Shown here: one piece after another, positions 11,116 through 22,163 of the stretch
Layout: the number at the start of each line of letters is the position of its first letter
Position numbering within the stretch: position 1 is the first letter of the stretch
Assembly: GCF_001039355.2 (NCBI RefSeq)
Contig: NW_019774325.1
Span: forward strand, 333,135 to 364,549
DNA from: Lingula anatina
Lineage: Eukaryota; Brachiopoda; Lingulata; Lingulida; Lingulidae
Length of the DNA: 31,415 nt
Direction: 5' to 3'
The notes under the pieces: generated by a model
Databases searched by the model: none
What the model saw: the letters and a program-made list of their open reading frames with translations, nothing else
What the model was told of the DNA's origin: nothing
Program-made: the position numbers and the translations under genes

Positions 11116-11273
11116 CTGGCAGGTGATTTAATCACAATTTGTAGAAATCTTATTCTAATAACTTCTCAGTGTTGCACAATTTCTAGGCCTTTCTTACGAT
11201 CCAGGTTCTAAGAAGCCATTCCTATTTCACCAACTTATGTAGGCTACATGTATATACTTAGGGTGGACATTTG

Positions 11274-11570
11274 CGTATGCAGTTAAGACCAATTTTATCC
11301 CGTAACAATTAAGTTACACAGTAGCTTATTACAAAGGCCTGCTAACTCATTAGTCCAGGTATATGATTCAACCCGCCAGACACAAAAGGTCAAGCACTGC
11401 CTTTTCAAAATCTTCTGCTGTAAAATTCCCGATCACAGATAACGATCGGCAGTTATATTAAGGCCGATTTTATCTCTTAACCAGGTGTGCAGCGGCTAAT
11501 TACAAAGGCCTGTAAAGGAAATCGACCAGGTAAATAACTCATCCTCACTGACACAAGTGGTCAGGCACTG
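11274..11570. repeat. Diverged direct repeat, two copies of ~130 bp
   Basis: 11274-11402 and 11440-11570 share order and words: GCAGTTA, ATTTTATC, TTACAAAGGCCTG, CCAGGTA, GACACAA, GGTCA and GCACTG. They are diverged but clearly related. Confidence 0.6.
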
Positions 11571-11610
11571 TGGAGTATGATATCTTCGGACAAAGTCTGC
11601 CAACTTTTAC

Positions 11611-11634
11611 ATAGAAGTCAATGCGATCCGCCAT
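11611..11634 (-). CDS. Candidate first coding exon of the zinc-finger gene (MADRIDFY)
   Basis: The minus strand reads GGGCAACATGGCGGATCG, an ATG in good context (A at -3, G at +4) inside a YY1-like ATGGCGG word of the kind common at metazoan start exons. The frame gives MADRIDFY and then GTAAAA as a donor in phase 0. Phase 0 joins directly to the exon starting at 10049 but not to the candidate exon at 11115. The true 5' structure is therefore unresolved: either the 10947-11115 exon is skipped or another exon is missing. Confidence 0.3.
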
Positions 11635-13196
11635 GTTGCCCGATTTGTTTTACCCCAGATGCCGGTTGCTAAGGCGCGTGACGTAAGCCCGACTGTCCCT
11701 ATCGAGCTCTCAAGTTCTTTCAAAATCAAAATGTATAAGAATGACCAAAACCGACGACAGTTGTAGGTTAAAGTTAAGATGTCAAATTTTAAATGTACAT
11801 ATTTCGAGCACACGCCCCGTGATACTTAAATGACACCATATGCCGTATATTATTGAAATGAAGAAGTGCACACAAACGTAGTTCATAAATATTGCCGCCA
11901 GAGATTTGCCAAAGCTTTATCCTCTACCCGATATACGAGTTAGAAAAACCTTCTTAACCCAACCAAACGACACATATTTCTGACATATTAACGCATATCT
12001 AATACAAATTGAAACTATAAAATAAGTCAACTATCACCATTATAACGTATCATTCTTATATTTAGTATTTTGAAGCTAATTTTTAATTATTTTTACCTCG
12101 AACCAGTACACCCTTTGTACAGCCGCAGAAATGATGTCCTTTAATTTGATTGGCCAAAATTCGAATCTCACCTAACGCAATTCGAGCCAGGCCTCCTCAT
12201 AGACGGTTCATTACAGTACAAGTCGCATTCTTCTTACTGATCAATATGGGTAGTTTATAAGAAGAAACATCGATTATATGCTAATTTCTTCATTTGCAGT
12301 TTGGTTTCATTTGGTTTGCTTGCTCGACATCATGGTAGTTTTCCCTTTTTAGCCCGTGCTTCAAAGGTCATTGGTAATAACTTTCACAAACCTGACAAGC
12401 AGCGTATACATGTAGGCCTACATCTCGCCAACATCTGTATCCCATATATTTGTAAATAGTGAATTTATTTGAATTATGGGTTTACTTTTGCATATATCGC
12501 TTAGAGCAATTTAACAGCTTGAATGACTAAATTAAAAAAAAAAAAGCGTAGTCGCGAGTCGCAACATGGTGATGAAAAAAAAAAAAAACGCGCGAAAGCC
12601 ATTAAGATTTATTTAACTTTCATGATTTTGAAATTGATCTTGAAATTTTTTTCACATTAAACTGCAAGTGCCAAAAAAGGGCTCCAAGTTGGCTCTACAA
12701 GGCCAAAAGTGTCTAACTGGGCCAACTAGCCCCGGTCTCCCCTACACTAGGGGACGAATGGTCGGCATGATGATAAAAATGAGATAATTTTAATTAAATG
12801 TCCTAAAAGGCACGGAGCAAGGACGCATCCATGCTTGTTTTTAGGAGACAATCAGCTGGACCTTAATTGAACTAGCGCTTCATATCCCAATGAAAATACA
12901 AGAACGGCTCTGCCATAATTTATTTTTATGATAGAAAACGACATATAATATTAGATGCGAACTTATCAAATATTTTTAGAATATCTCCGAAGAAGAAAAG
13001 TGAATAAATTACGTATGCGGTAAGTATACGGGCACCAAACTGACATTTGGTACTGCCAATGTAACCTAGACTAAGTTTTCAAAATAAAGTAAAAATTTAT
13101 GTATTGTTGGAAGCGAACTGTGATTCCATTTTTTAACGTCAGCGGGCGCCTCTGGTTTTATCTATTTCTGTTTCAAGTTTTCTTGATTGTTTTGCA
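11635..13196. other. Spacer between the zinc-finger gene and WWOX
   Basis: Contains the presumed promoter side of the zinc-finger gene (an ATTGGCCAAAAT word near 12149 could act as a CCAAT box) and copy 1 of the dispersed repeat described at 12419. No open frame here looks genic. Confidence 0.5.
12419..13013 (+). repeat. Dispersed repeat, copy 1
   Basis: Same order of words as 30777-31376: CCAACATCTGTATCCCATAT, TATATCGCTTAGAGC, CAACATGGTGATG (or CGACATGG), a poly-A run then CGCGCGAAAGCCATT, TTTCATGATTTTGAAATTGA, GCAAGGACGCATCCATGCTT and AGAAGAAAAGTGAATAAATT. Non-coding. Confidence 0.85.
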
Positions 13197-13202
13197 TTTA
13201 TT
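13197..13202 (-). terminator. Likely polyadenylation signal of WWOX
   Basis: AATAAA on the minus strand, roughly 40 nt beyond the TAA stop codon at 13243-13241. It is the first canonical hexamer downstream, implying a very short 3' UTR. Confidence 0.5.
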
Positions 13203-13240
13203 ACTTTTCATGCGTCATTTCAAACTTCAGGTCACAATAC

Positions 13241-16200
13241 TTATACACTGTGACCACGATCGTTCAACATTTTCTCCGATAACTTCCAAACTTCTCTCGC
13301 CAGTTCTGGATCGACAGCGGCCTCTGACTTGGGCTGTGCTGCCTGGCAGTTATCAAAGTAGAAACCTCCCCGACCCTCTAACTCTTCTGCAACGGCGCAA
13401 TACGCACTGGTCGCCGCACCCTGCTCCTGAAACAAAAATGGGAAAGGGCTATACAACATATTCTGTTATTTGATAGGCCTACAGTACATAATAGCATAAA
13501 TAAACTACAGGGATTAAATTTTGTTTTCAATGCGGGAAGGTAAATGGGGGTAACATCTTAAAACGTGCAACTTTTAAGCAGCCGTTGTTTTGTTAACTTG
13601 AAGGAATGAACGTGGTATATAAAAAATACAGACGTTTCCCGGCTAAATTTTACATATATACCGCAGGAATCGACGTCCATTACCCAAATTTAAATATCAG
13701 GATATAGGCCTTTGGGATTATCAGCAGGAAAAACAGCCGGGGTCGAACCTGCCGAATTCAGTTTAATATTAATTCGTTTAAGCAAGTAAGTTTATGTTTG
13801 ATATTTTAATGTTATACGTACAACAGTTTTCGTAAACGGTTTCGTCATTACAAACAAAACCTTGGATAACCACCAATGTCGTTGAATATTGGTGGATATA
13901 AAACCGCCAGGGTGCAGTACGTTTGCAGTTACGCCATGACGAGCCAGCTTCAAGTTCAACTCCTTTGCAAAAAGCAAGTTGCAAAGCTTTGTCTTGTTAT
14001 ACGTCGAAAACCGTGAATGACTTGATGCATCGGGACTGGACAGTTTACTTTCCGACACGTTGCTCATTTTCAAATCGGACAGTCTGAAAAACGACACACA
14101 AACTTTTACATTTACTAAGATCATGGATCACATCAAGAAATTTGACATGAATAGGCCTACTAACATTAAAATTTCCAAAGTTTGCAACCCGCTGGATGTC
14201 CAGAATTTCATAAACGCAAGATTATTATTTAATAATAACATTATGAGTTACATAACATTCACTTGAGACGATGTTTTAAAAAAATTCAATAAAACAAAGG
14301 CAATATTCCCTTGCGCCTTTATTCTGGTACATGAATTCTACCGCGCGTAGCCTACAAGTCAAGAAAAACGGAGAAACAACTTAAAGTCTAAATCTTTATA
14401 AAGATCCTGGACACACGGTACTCACTGCAGCCCTCTGGAAGACACCGAGACCACGCGGGCGGGACTCGACCGTCTTAACACCTCCTCTAAAAGCAAGGTG
14501 AGGTAGAAGTGACCCAGGTGGTTCACTTGGAAGGTGCTCTCTAATCCGTCCTCCGTCAGAGAGAACGGCACGGACGCTATGCCGGCATTTAGTATCAATA
14601 TATGGATGGGCCTGAAATTGAATTATAATTGATAAATGTGGCTTTTCGAAATTTCGGTCATCTGATACGTAGGCCTACAGGATTCAAGAGTGCTGTTGCT
14701 GGACAAGTCCCCGTTAAGACCTGCATTTAAAAAACTGCTGGGTGTGAAACCGCTTGTTTATTTTATTTTATTTATTTTAATTTTTTTCTTTTACCATTTC
14801 ACTCCTTTCAGCACCAGTTTTAATTTTACTGGTAACACTCTGCATAAAAATCGACTCGTTTCTTGAATGGTCTTTCTCTGCGCACAGATTTAAGGTTTCC
14901 ATTGTTGCTTCTTCATATTCTCAAACATCGTTATTAAACCGAAAATACTAGCAAAAAGGTACAGTTACATAGTGATAGAAATAATCAAAAGTTGTAAACT
15001 GCAACGCATCTTACCAATTTGTCTTCTTGTACTCTTCCCCAAAAGCTTTAACGCTCTTCAGTGATGCTAGCTCAAGCTGCATAACACGGATTTTTACCGA
15101 GTCTTTCTCGGCCCGGATCTTGTTGGCACTTTCCTCGCCGCGGTCCACGCTTCTGCAGGCCATCACTACGTGCGCTCCGTGCAGCGCGAGAGCGCGTGCG
15201 GTCTCGTACCCTAGGGTAGTATTAGAAGGCATTAAGACAGATAAAAGTGTAAAATTCCGTACTTATTTGGAGACACGATCTTATACAGTTCAAGGAATCA
15301 GGTATGTAAATCTTGGGATAGATTAACGGAATCTATTATTCTGTTACAATCCACGTTAAGAATATAGCGTTAAAACAATCATAGGTTTTACAGGCATTCC
15401 GTCGAATATATGATAAACCCGATGTTAAAGATCTTTACAAAACCTTAGGCCATGCCAGTTGACTTTACGGTTCCTCATTTCAAAGTCAGAACTTACCAAT
15501 TCCACAGTTGGACCCAGTAACTATGGCGTATTTCCCCGTCAAATCTTTCCCCGCCATGACCTCCAGAGCCGTGGAATAGGAGTTAAATTTGGAGATGATG
15601 TCCACGTTCCCCTTTCCCTCTACCACAGCAGACGACAGCGTCTGTTCACTACAACGCATTAATATAGGCACTGTACTTGGTGTGCTTTAAATTTCGCGTG
15701 TAAATGACGAGTCTTGTGGGAAATTAATTTGGTGAACATTCATTTGTTTCGTACATGTAACGACGCAAAAAAATTAATGAACGGGTGAATGACCGAATTT
15801 TTTAAATTGTGAAAAAAATATGCGTGGAAACTTGTGAAAATTATACACAACTTTAAATCATAACGATAAAGTTACACAATAAACTGAATACATAAAAAGC
15901 TAAGTTGGACCTGTTATATTTAAAGAGAAGATAACACGTACTCAATTTTGTTGTCATTCCCGTCTCCTGTTTGAAGCTGGGCATCAGTGCCCTCTGAAAA
16001 CGAGAAAAAAAAACAGTTAATGTTAGGTCCAGACCGCGCTATTTGACGACCATATTCGCATCACAAATGAGCTTTAAACAGAAACAAGAGTGAAGCAGAA
16101 GGATCAAGTCCGAAAACATTTCAAACTCATCAATGGTAGATGTTAAACAAAGGAGATTATAATCATATTAATATACGTGGACTTGAATATCTTGTTGTCG

Positions 16201-17099
16201 GCCTCTTTGTCTCTTTCTCGCAATTTAAATTAATTGTTGATTTCATATTTTCATATAAATTCAACAATTTCAGTTTAACATGAATTCAACAAATTCAACA
16301 TTTTTCTGCAATCGTTTTAAAAAACAAAATGCAGCTTGGACATAATCTAAATCAGAGAGCCATCGGCCTAGATTACCACCGAATCTAAGTCCTATGGCCA
16401 ATCATACCGTGCCCCATCAAATGCATTGTATTCATACCCCGCTATCGATACTGGTTTGATTCCACAAATCTGACCTCGCTGTATTGGTGTTATCAGTAAT
16501 GACCATGACCTCCCAATATGTTACACTGAGCTATTGTTGAGCACCATTTGGGGTTATTACTAATGAAACTATTATATCGTTTTACGGAGTAATGAACTAG
16601 CTTTACAGCCCTAAAAACATAAGACAATGCATATTACAAACTATGTTACCTTTAATTGTCGATGACACTCTTGTTAGGGAGTTTTGTCTGTCATTTTGAA
16701 AATTGCCATTTTATCGACCTAAATGATAGTTGTGAAAAAATTGCTGATGTGAGTTTAGCATCAATTTTTGCCACATAAGTCACCTGTTATTCAGGGGCAC
16801 AATTCAACCGGTCGAGATTCGACGCGTGGGGAGGCGTGTGAGAGGCGGATAGACCATTACAGGACTTAGTGGTCTTCCTTTCATGTAGGTCCGCCATATT
16901 TAGGTCGTGGCCTAGCTAGCACTCGGCTCTTCTCAATCTGAATGGGGGCTAACTCATGATAAAGCAGAATTGTCCCAATTGGTATCATGTAAACATGAAA
17001 TTTCAGAGGGCGAAAAACACAGCCGTGAGGAATACCATATAAAAGCTATGAAAGCATCACCAAAAAAAAAAAATAATAATAAATAAATAATAATAATAA

Positions 17100-17138
<39 letters not shown>

Positions 17139-17622
17139 ATTTGCCTCGATCTGCCTGGCATATTATGAACGCAAAATCAACAACGGCAAGTATTCTTATC
17201 TGTCTTTTAACATTAACACCCCACTCCCTTCTTTCTGGGATCCTCCCCCAACAATCTTACCAATTTTAGATATTTCTCCGGTTAGAGGGTGTTCCCACTG
17301 AGTAGTGCGCGCTTTCGTGCTGAAATAGAAGACACTGAATGAAAAATCCCGAGAAATCTTATGTTAACGAACGGGTTCTACAAGTACTAAGAGCTGAATT
17401 TCTTTTAAAAATCGCAAATCGTTGTCTTACAAAGACTTCCAGACATTTGTTTACTCAAATTACGTTTACTTGAAGAAAGTCAAAATAAAATAGACCATAC
17501 TTTACGTAATATACCCGTCCGTTCGCACACACTCTAGCCTCCCACCCGACGGGCAGTGACATTTTCCCCTGGGGCTCAGCACCTTGCTCGCTGGAAACAC
17601 TCGCGGTCCGTTCTTCAGACAT
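13241..17622 (-). CDS. WWOX: WW domain-containing oxidoreductase (WWOX), complete, eight exons, 404 aa
   Basis: Short-chain dehydrogenase fused to a WW protein-interaction domain; in animals a cytosolic/mitochondrial adaptor and tumour-suppressor protein. Exons: 17622-17501, 17319-17261, 15993-15942, 15648-15497, 15210-15015, 14611-14426, 14083-13822, 13426-13241; all phases agree. The start MSEERT (A at -3) was chosen by comparison with WWOX, because the frame stays open upstream. The WW domain is at residues 23-54 (LPVGWEAR...TTQWEHP) with W27, Y38-Y39, W49 and P52; its loop crosses the first intron. Residues 97-117 ([10 protein letters not shown]...KDLTGK) match the WWOX linker. The SDR part has TGSNCGIG (122-129), NAG (202-204), N224 in NHLGHF, Ser in SVSSRG (about 251-252) and YNKTK (Y284, K288). 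The end has EQGAAT and FYFDNC as in WWOX. No second WW domain was found. Length is close to the 414-residue human protein. A minus-strand AATAAA lies about 39 nt after the stop. Confidence 0.95.
17071..17141. repeat. AAT/AAAT microsatellite in WWOX intron 2
   Basis: An A run, AAT units, then (AAAT)n. Similar AAAT arrays lie at 18305-18341, 18796-18855, 21943-22010 and 22125-22165. Confidence 0.9.
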
Positions 17623-18439
17623 TTTTAGTATGTACCGTACAAAGATATGACTTAACAAGATCAAATCCCCACGTGATTCTCTGGTGACCCGTGTCTTCAA
17701 ATCACATTGTCTTTGTGCTTGCAAAACCAAGGCGAGAATAACGTACTGTATGTCGACAATATCACGAGTTACTTGTTGTGTATGGTTGTGGTCGTTATCA
17801 GTTTTAGCCTGCAAGTTGTGCAAATATCGATACTGATAACAACAGATCAGGCTAAATTTTTGACTTCTAACAGTGACATGTACCCAGGTCATTGTACGTG
17901 TGGCACGGTCTAAAAGAGAAAGTGTGCATGTGAATAAACTAAAGGCGATTACGGTGGGGTTCGGAAATTGTTTCGAATTATTTGAGTACAATCTTGTATA
18001 TTTATGTTTGCCAAATATTTCTTACTCAAGATGCGTCCTGAATTAAGGCCGATCCTGCCATGGTAAATTGTAACCTTGTATTTCTATGATAATAAACTAA
18101 CGAAGTCATGGTCCTTTGATGTAATTACAACTTGCACAACAGAGTTAAAATGATTATCACAAATAACTGTCACAAAGTGTGTGGATCATCATGATATGCA
18201 CTTTTCCAATGTTATTTACAACTTAATTTGAAACAATAAACCAACGCCCACAATAAGTCTTTTATGTTTTTTTTATTTTTTAACTCCTATTTATCCCCCC
18301 CCCAAAAAAATAAATAAATAAATAAATAAATTAAAAAAAAAATGCAACAAGCCAAGATTTCACACCAAGTTAGCTCTGCCTTGGCTATCTCAAAGTTGTA
18401 CAAATTAAGTCAGACTCAGTAACTGGAGTCATTGCACAG
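17623..18439. other. Intergenic region between MTBP 3' end and WWOX start
   Basis: About 0.8 kb separating the two co-oriented genes. It must hold the WWOX promoter and 5' UTR. An in-frame open stretch runs upstream of MSEERT but has no similarity to WWOX and was not included. No clear TATA box; an AAAT microsatellite is at 18305-18341. Confidence 0.5.
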
Positions 18440-18445
18440 TTTATT
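18440..18445 (-). terminator. Likely polyadenylation signal of MTBP
   Basis: AATAAA on the minus strand about 100 nt beyond the TGA stop at 18545-18543, before the WWOX upstream region begins. Confidence 0.45.
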
Positions 18446-18542
18446 ATTACACACTTATTTTTCAATAAATAATCTGCCCAAAGTCATTCCTGAACTTCTT
18501 GTACTGTACACTGTGTTATGATTCAGGATTGGCTAGCTGTTA

Positions 18543-21500
18543 TCATGAAGCTGTTGGGTCTATTCTCTTTGTCTCAAAACTGATGACCTGCAAGGCAGAT
18601 AAGAAAAAATTTAATTCACAAAAGGTGATTTAAAATTTTAGAAAACGGGCCAAGTGCACATACCACATTCCATGAATTTTGACAAGAATCAGTCAAATTA
18701 AAATGCAAGCTGACTCAATGAAAAGTTTTTTATTATCATATGAATTATTGCCAATATTTTCTGATGCACATAGAATTCCCTCCATATGTAATTTCAAAAA
18801 AAAAAAAAAATAATAATAATAATAATAATAAAATAATAAAATAAAATAAAATAAATCACCTGTTTTACGTGATCTTCTGCAATTTTCTTCATTTCTTCCT
18901 TCAGATTTCTTGAAGTAGTTAGATCCTGAAAAAAAAAAAAACATAAAAATGTTAACATAACAAACTGTAAAATAAAACATCTTTAAAACTAAAAAGCATA
19001 ATGTTGATAAGAGTGACAGAAAATATAAACATCTTTGTAATACCAAAAAGAGAAGAACATCTCTTTTAATTAATTAATAAAAAACTGGCAGTATTGTAAA
19101 CAATAATTATGTGACATAAAAATCCAACCATCAACTTATTATTTATTGGGGTTCAATAAATCAGCTGGACTTTTTATAAGAATCAGAAATTATGCTGCAT
19201 TAGAGATGGACAGCTCACAAGATACAGCCTTGTTCTATATGAAACTCGCTGACATATTTTTAAAATTGCTTATAAAGCTATGGCAAAGAGGCAATAAGAA
19301 GTGAAATTTGGAGAAAATATGGGTAAACATGGTTCATATTCACGAATTAATTCAAACTCTGAAATGCAATGGTTTATGTCAACTCCAACAAGCACTTAAT
19401 TAACTAAATCTCCCACAGATTGTTCACAAATATTAAACAGTGGTCAATGATGTTGTCAGTGGTCAGTACTCACCATAACATACATCTTGGTCAGTTTATA
19501 AAGCCGTGTCTTGCAGGACGTATAAAGAGAGTGGTCAGTTGTTATACCATTGGCTACCAGAGTGGCTGTGACAATCTCCTCCAGTTTCTAGGTGAATAAG
19601 TGAAATGGAAAAATGAACATCATTAAAATAACTTTTTCCACAGGTGGTCATCATGAGATTTGGACAGGTATAAAGATGTTGCATTTTTTGACATATTTAT
19701 CCTTAAAGAGACTGCAAGTGAGAACTACTTAGAAACCACCTAAACTTCACTGCTTTTCAAACAAAATACTTTGTTTTGAAAACAGCACGAAGGAACATGT
19801 TAGCAATGAAAGTCAAAAATCTAGGTCATTTTTTTCGTTTCTATTAATTTTTATCTACTGAAGTACTCAGATAATGTGATGCATAGGAAGTAACAGATAT
19901 TTTATTCATTTTTCTAAATATACAATTATAATTGTATTCATTTTATTTATTATCTATTTATTTAGTTATTTTTGCAAACAGGTTCCAAAACTTAAATTTC
20001 TGACTAGATGTCCAAATTTTACCGACTAGTATTGTAAATTATTTTGATTAACACGAAGAAATGGGGAAAAAAAACATTTCTAACCCGCCTGTGTCTCTCT
20101 GATCTGGACTCTCTACTGGCTGGCTGGGATGATGACTGGGCTTTGGCAGACATCTTGAATTGTGCTGCTATCTCTTCTCTACCACAATCTCCTCTGAAAA
20201 ATGACAAAATTATCAGGTCTCATAATTATCCTATTACTAAATTCAACCTGGTATAAGCAATTTTCAACACTAAAGAAATATAATTGACCTTTTATTATTC
20301 AAGAGACACAAATTTTATCAATAAAATGGTATGTGTAATTTGACTGCACAGTATATTTTAACTATTAAAGGTATTCATAACTAGTAACAGTCAAAAATTG
20401 ATTAACATTTCTCCCTTTAATTTTTGATTGCTATAAGCTCAAAAAAGACCTTAAACTAAATTTGGTGCAAATGCACTTAAAATACCTTCTTGCATCCTTT
20501 GGTTGATTCACAGCCTTCTTTCTTTCAGCTGCTTTTACTGGAACAAGTATCTTTCTATTTCTGGCAGACATCTGCACAGGATCTTCCAAGGAGGCGCCAT
20601 CTTTGCTCTTTCTTGCAGACTGTCTAACTGACTGTAGACTATTTCTATTCACACTAGGAGTAGATTCTCCAATTCGCTTTCTTTTCCCTTTCTTGGCGAC
20701 ATCATTTGATAACTTTTCTTGCTCCTTCAAGTCTCTTTCTTTCTCTCTCTTAGCTGCATTGGTCAGTTGAGCTATGGTGACTGGTTGACTTCTCTGATGG
20801 ACATTGCACGTTGACCCGGTTTCATTCCCAATATATCTGCTCCGAATACGATTTGCTTTCTGTTCTTTCCTCTCTGCTGTGGTGTCATCATTGTTGTAAC
20901 TGTAAATAAGGCACTAGAGAATATTTATACTCTTCTAGTAGATACAAATTCAATTTGTGATACTAGCCAGAAAAGGAACAACAATTCTGTCACAAAAAAA
21001 ACAGTACGGTATCTTCCCATGAGCTTTTGCTCTAATGAAGGTCTTTATGACAATTTCTTCTATTAAATAGAAGCAATCCATGTACTTAGAAACCCTTTAA
21101 GTCCTTCATTGTTTGGCTTGTTACAGAATACTTGGCATTTCTCAGACATTTCCAAAGAGGATCATTTTTTTTAAAATTATATAAAGATTTTAGTCAGGTT
21201 TAATGTAACTACTTCTCATCTGATATAAATTAAGTTATTCCCAAAGATTTGTTTACACTAAACAATACTCAATGTGTTAGATGGGGAATCTACTGTACAA
21301 TATTCAATATTGGAATATATTTGTAATATACTGATCACTTTTACTACATAGACATAGAATAGACCCATAAAAGCCTGCTCTTTAATTTTGTTAATACCAC
21401 TTAATAGGAATGTTTTTTCTTCAAGAAACAACGACTTATAAAATACAGTATCTTTAAAATTCACAATTTTCCACATCAAAACGATGGAGTCGTCGCCATA

Positions 21501-21940
21501 CATTCAATTTTGATGATATATCAGCTACATAATACAAAAATTATTCCGAAAGATTTGTTCACATGATTAACAAAGATCAAGGTGTCAAATTGCAGGGAAT
21601 AATCTATACAAAGGACATATTCAATATTGATGATATACTGACTACATATCATGGTAACATCTCCTCTTCACCTCCGGCCACCTCATAGTGGACACTGCGT
21701 CAGGGTCGAGTGACCCGTCCACCTGGTGTGACTGCTTACTTCTACCCTGAGATAACATATAGGTACAAGTTAATATATCACACTTAGCAAAATATTTATA
21801 CCCATCCTCCCAAAAAGAAAATTACCGTAGATTTGACTACAACAAATATGGACATGATGGGACCTCAGTTGAAAGTATTCTGTGAAGTTAAATATTTGTA
21901 ATCATACTTGGAACAGCCTGACAGTTTAAAACCAATGTGA

Positions 21941-21983
<43 letters not shown>

Positions 21984-22128
21984 AAAGATAAATAAATAAA
22001 AAGATTAGTAAAGAACATAGCAACCAAAAGGATGAAGCTGTACATAAAATGAATTAAAATAAAATTTACAAATTGAAACATAAACGTAAAATAAGAGATA
22101 CACTACAAGACCAAAATGAGTTTGAAAA

Positions 22129-22163
<35 letters not shown>

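Noticed and set aside
17623-17991. Open extension upstream of the WWOX start
   Set aside because: No similarity to WWOX; the ATG at 17622 has good context and gives the expected N-terminal length.
18693-19046. 117-codon minus-strand frame with poly-Tyr/Phe
   Set aside because: Generated by AAT microsatellites; the real content here is the 66-nt MTBP exon at 18860-18925 in another frame.
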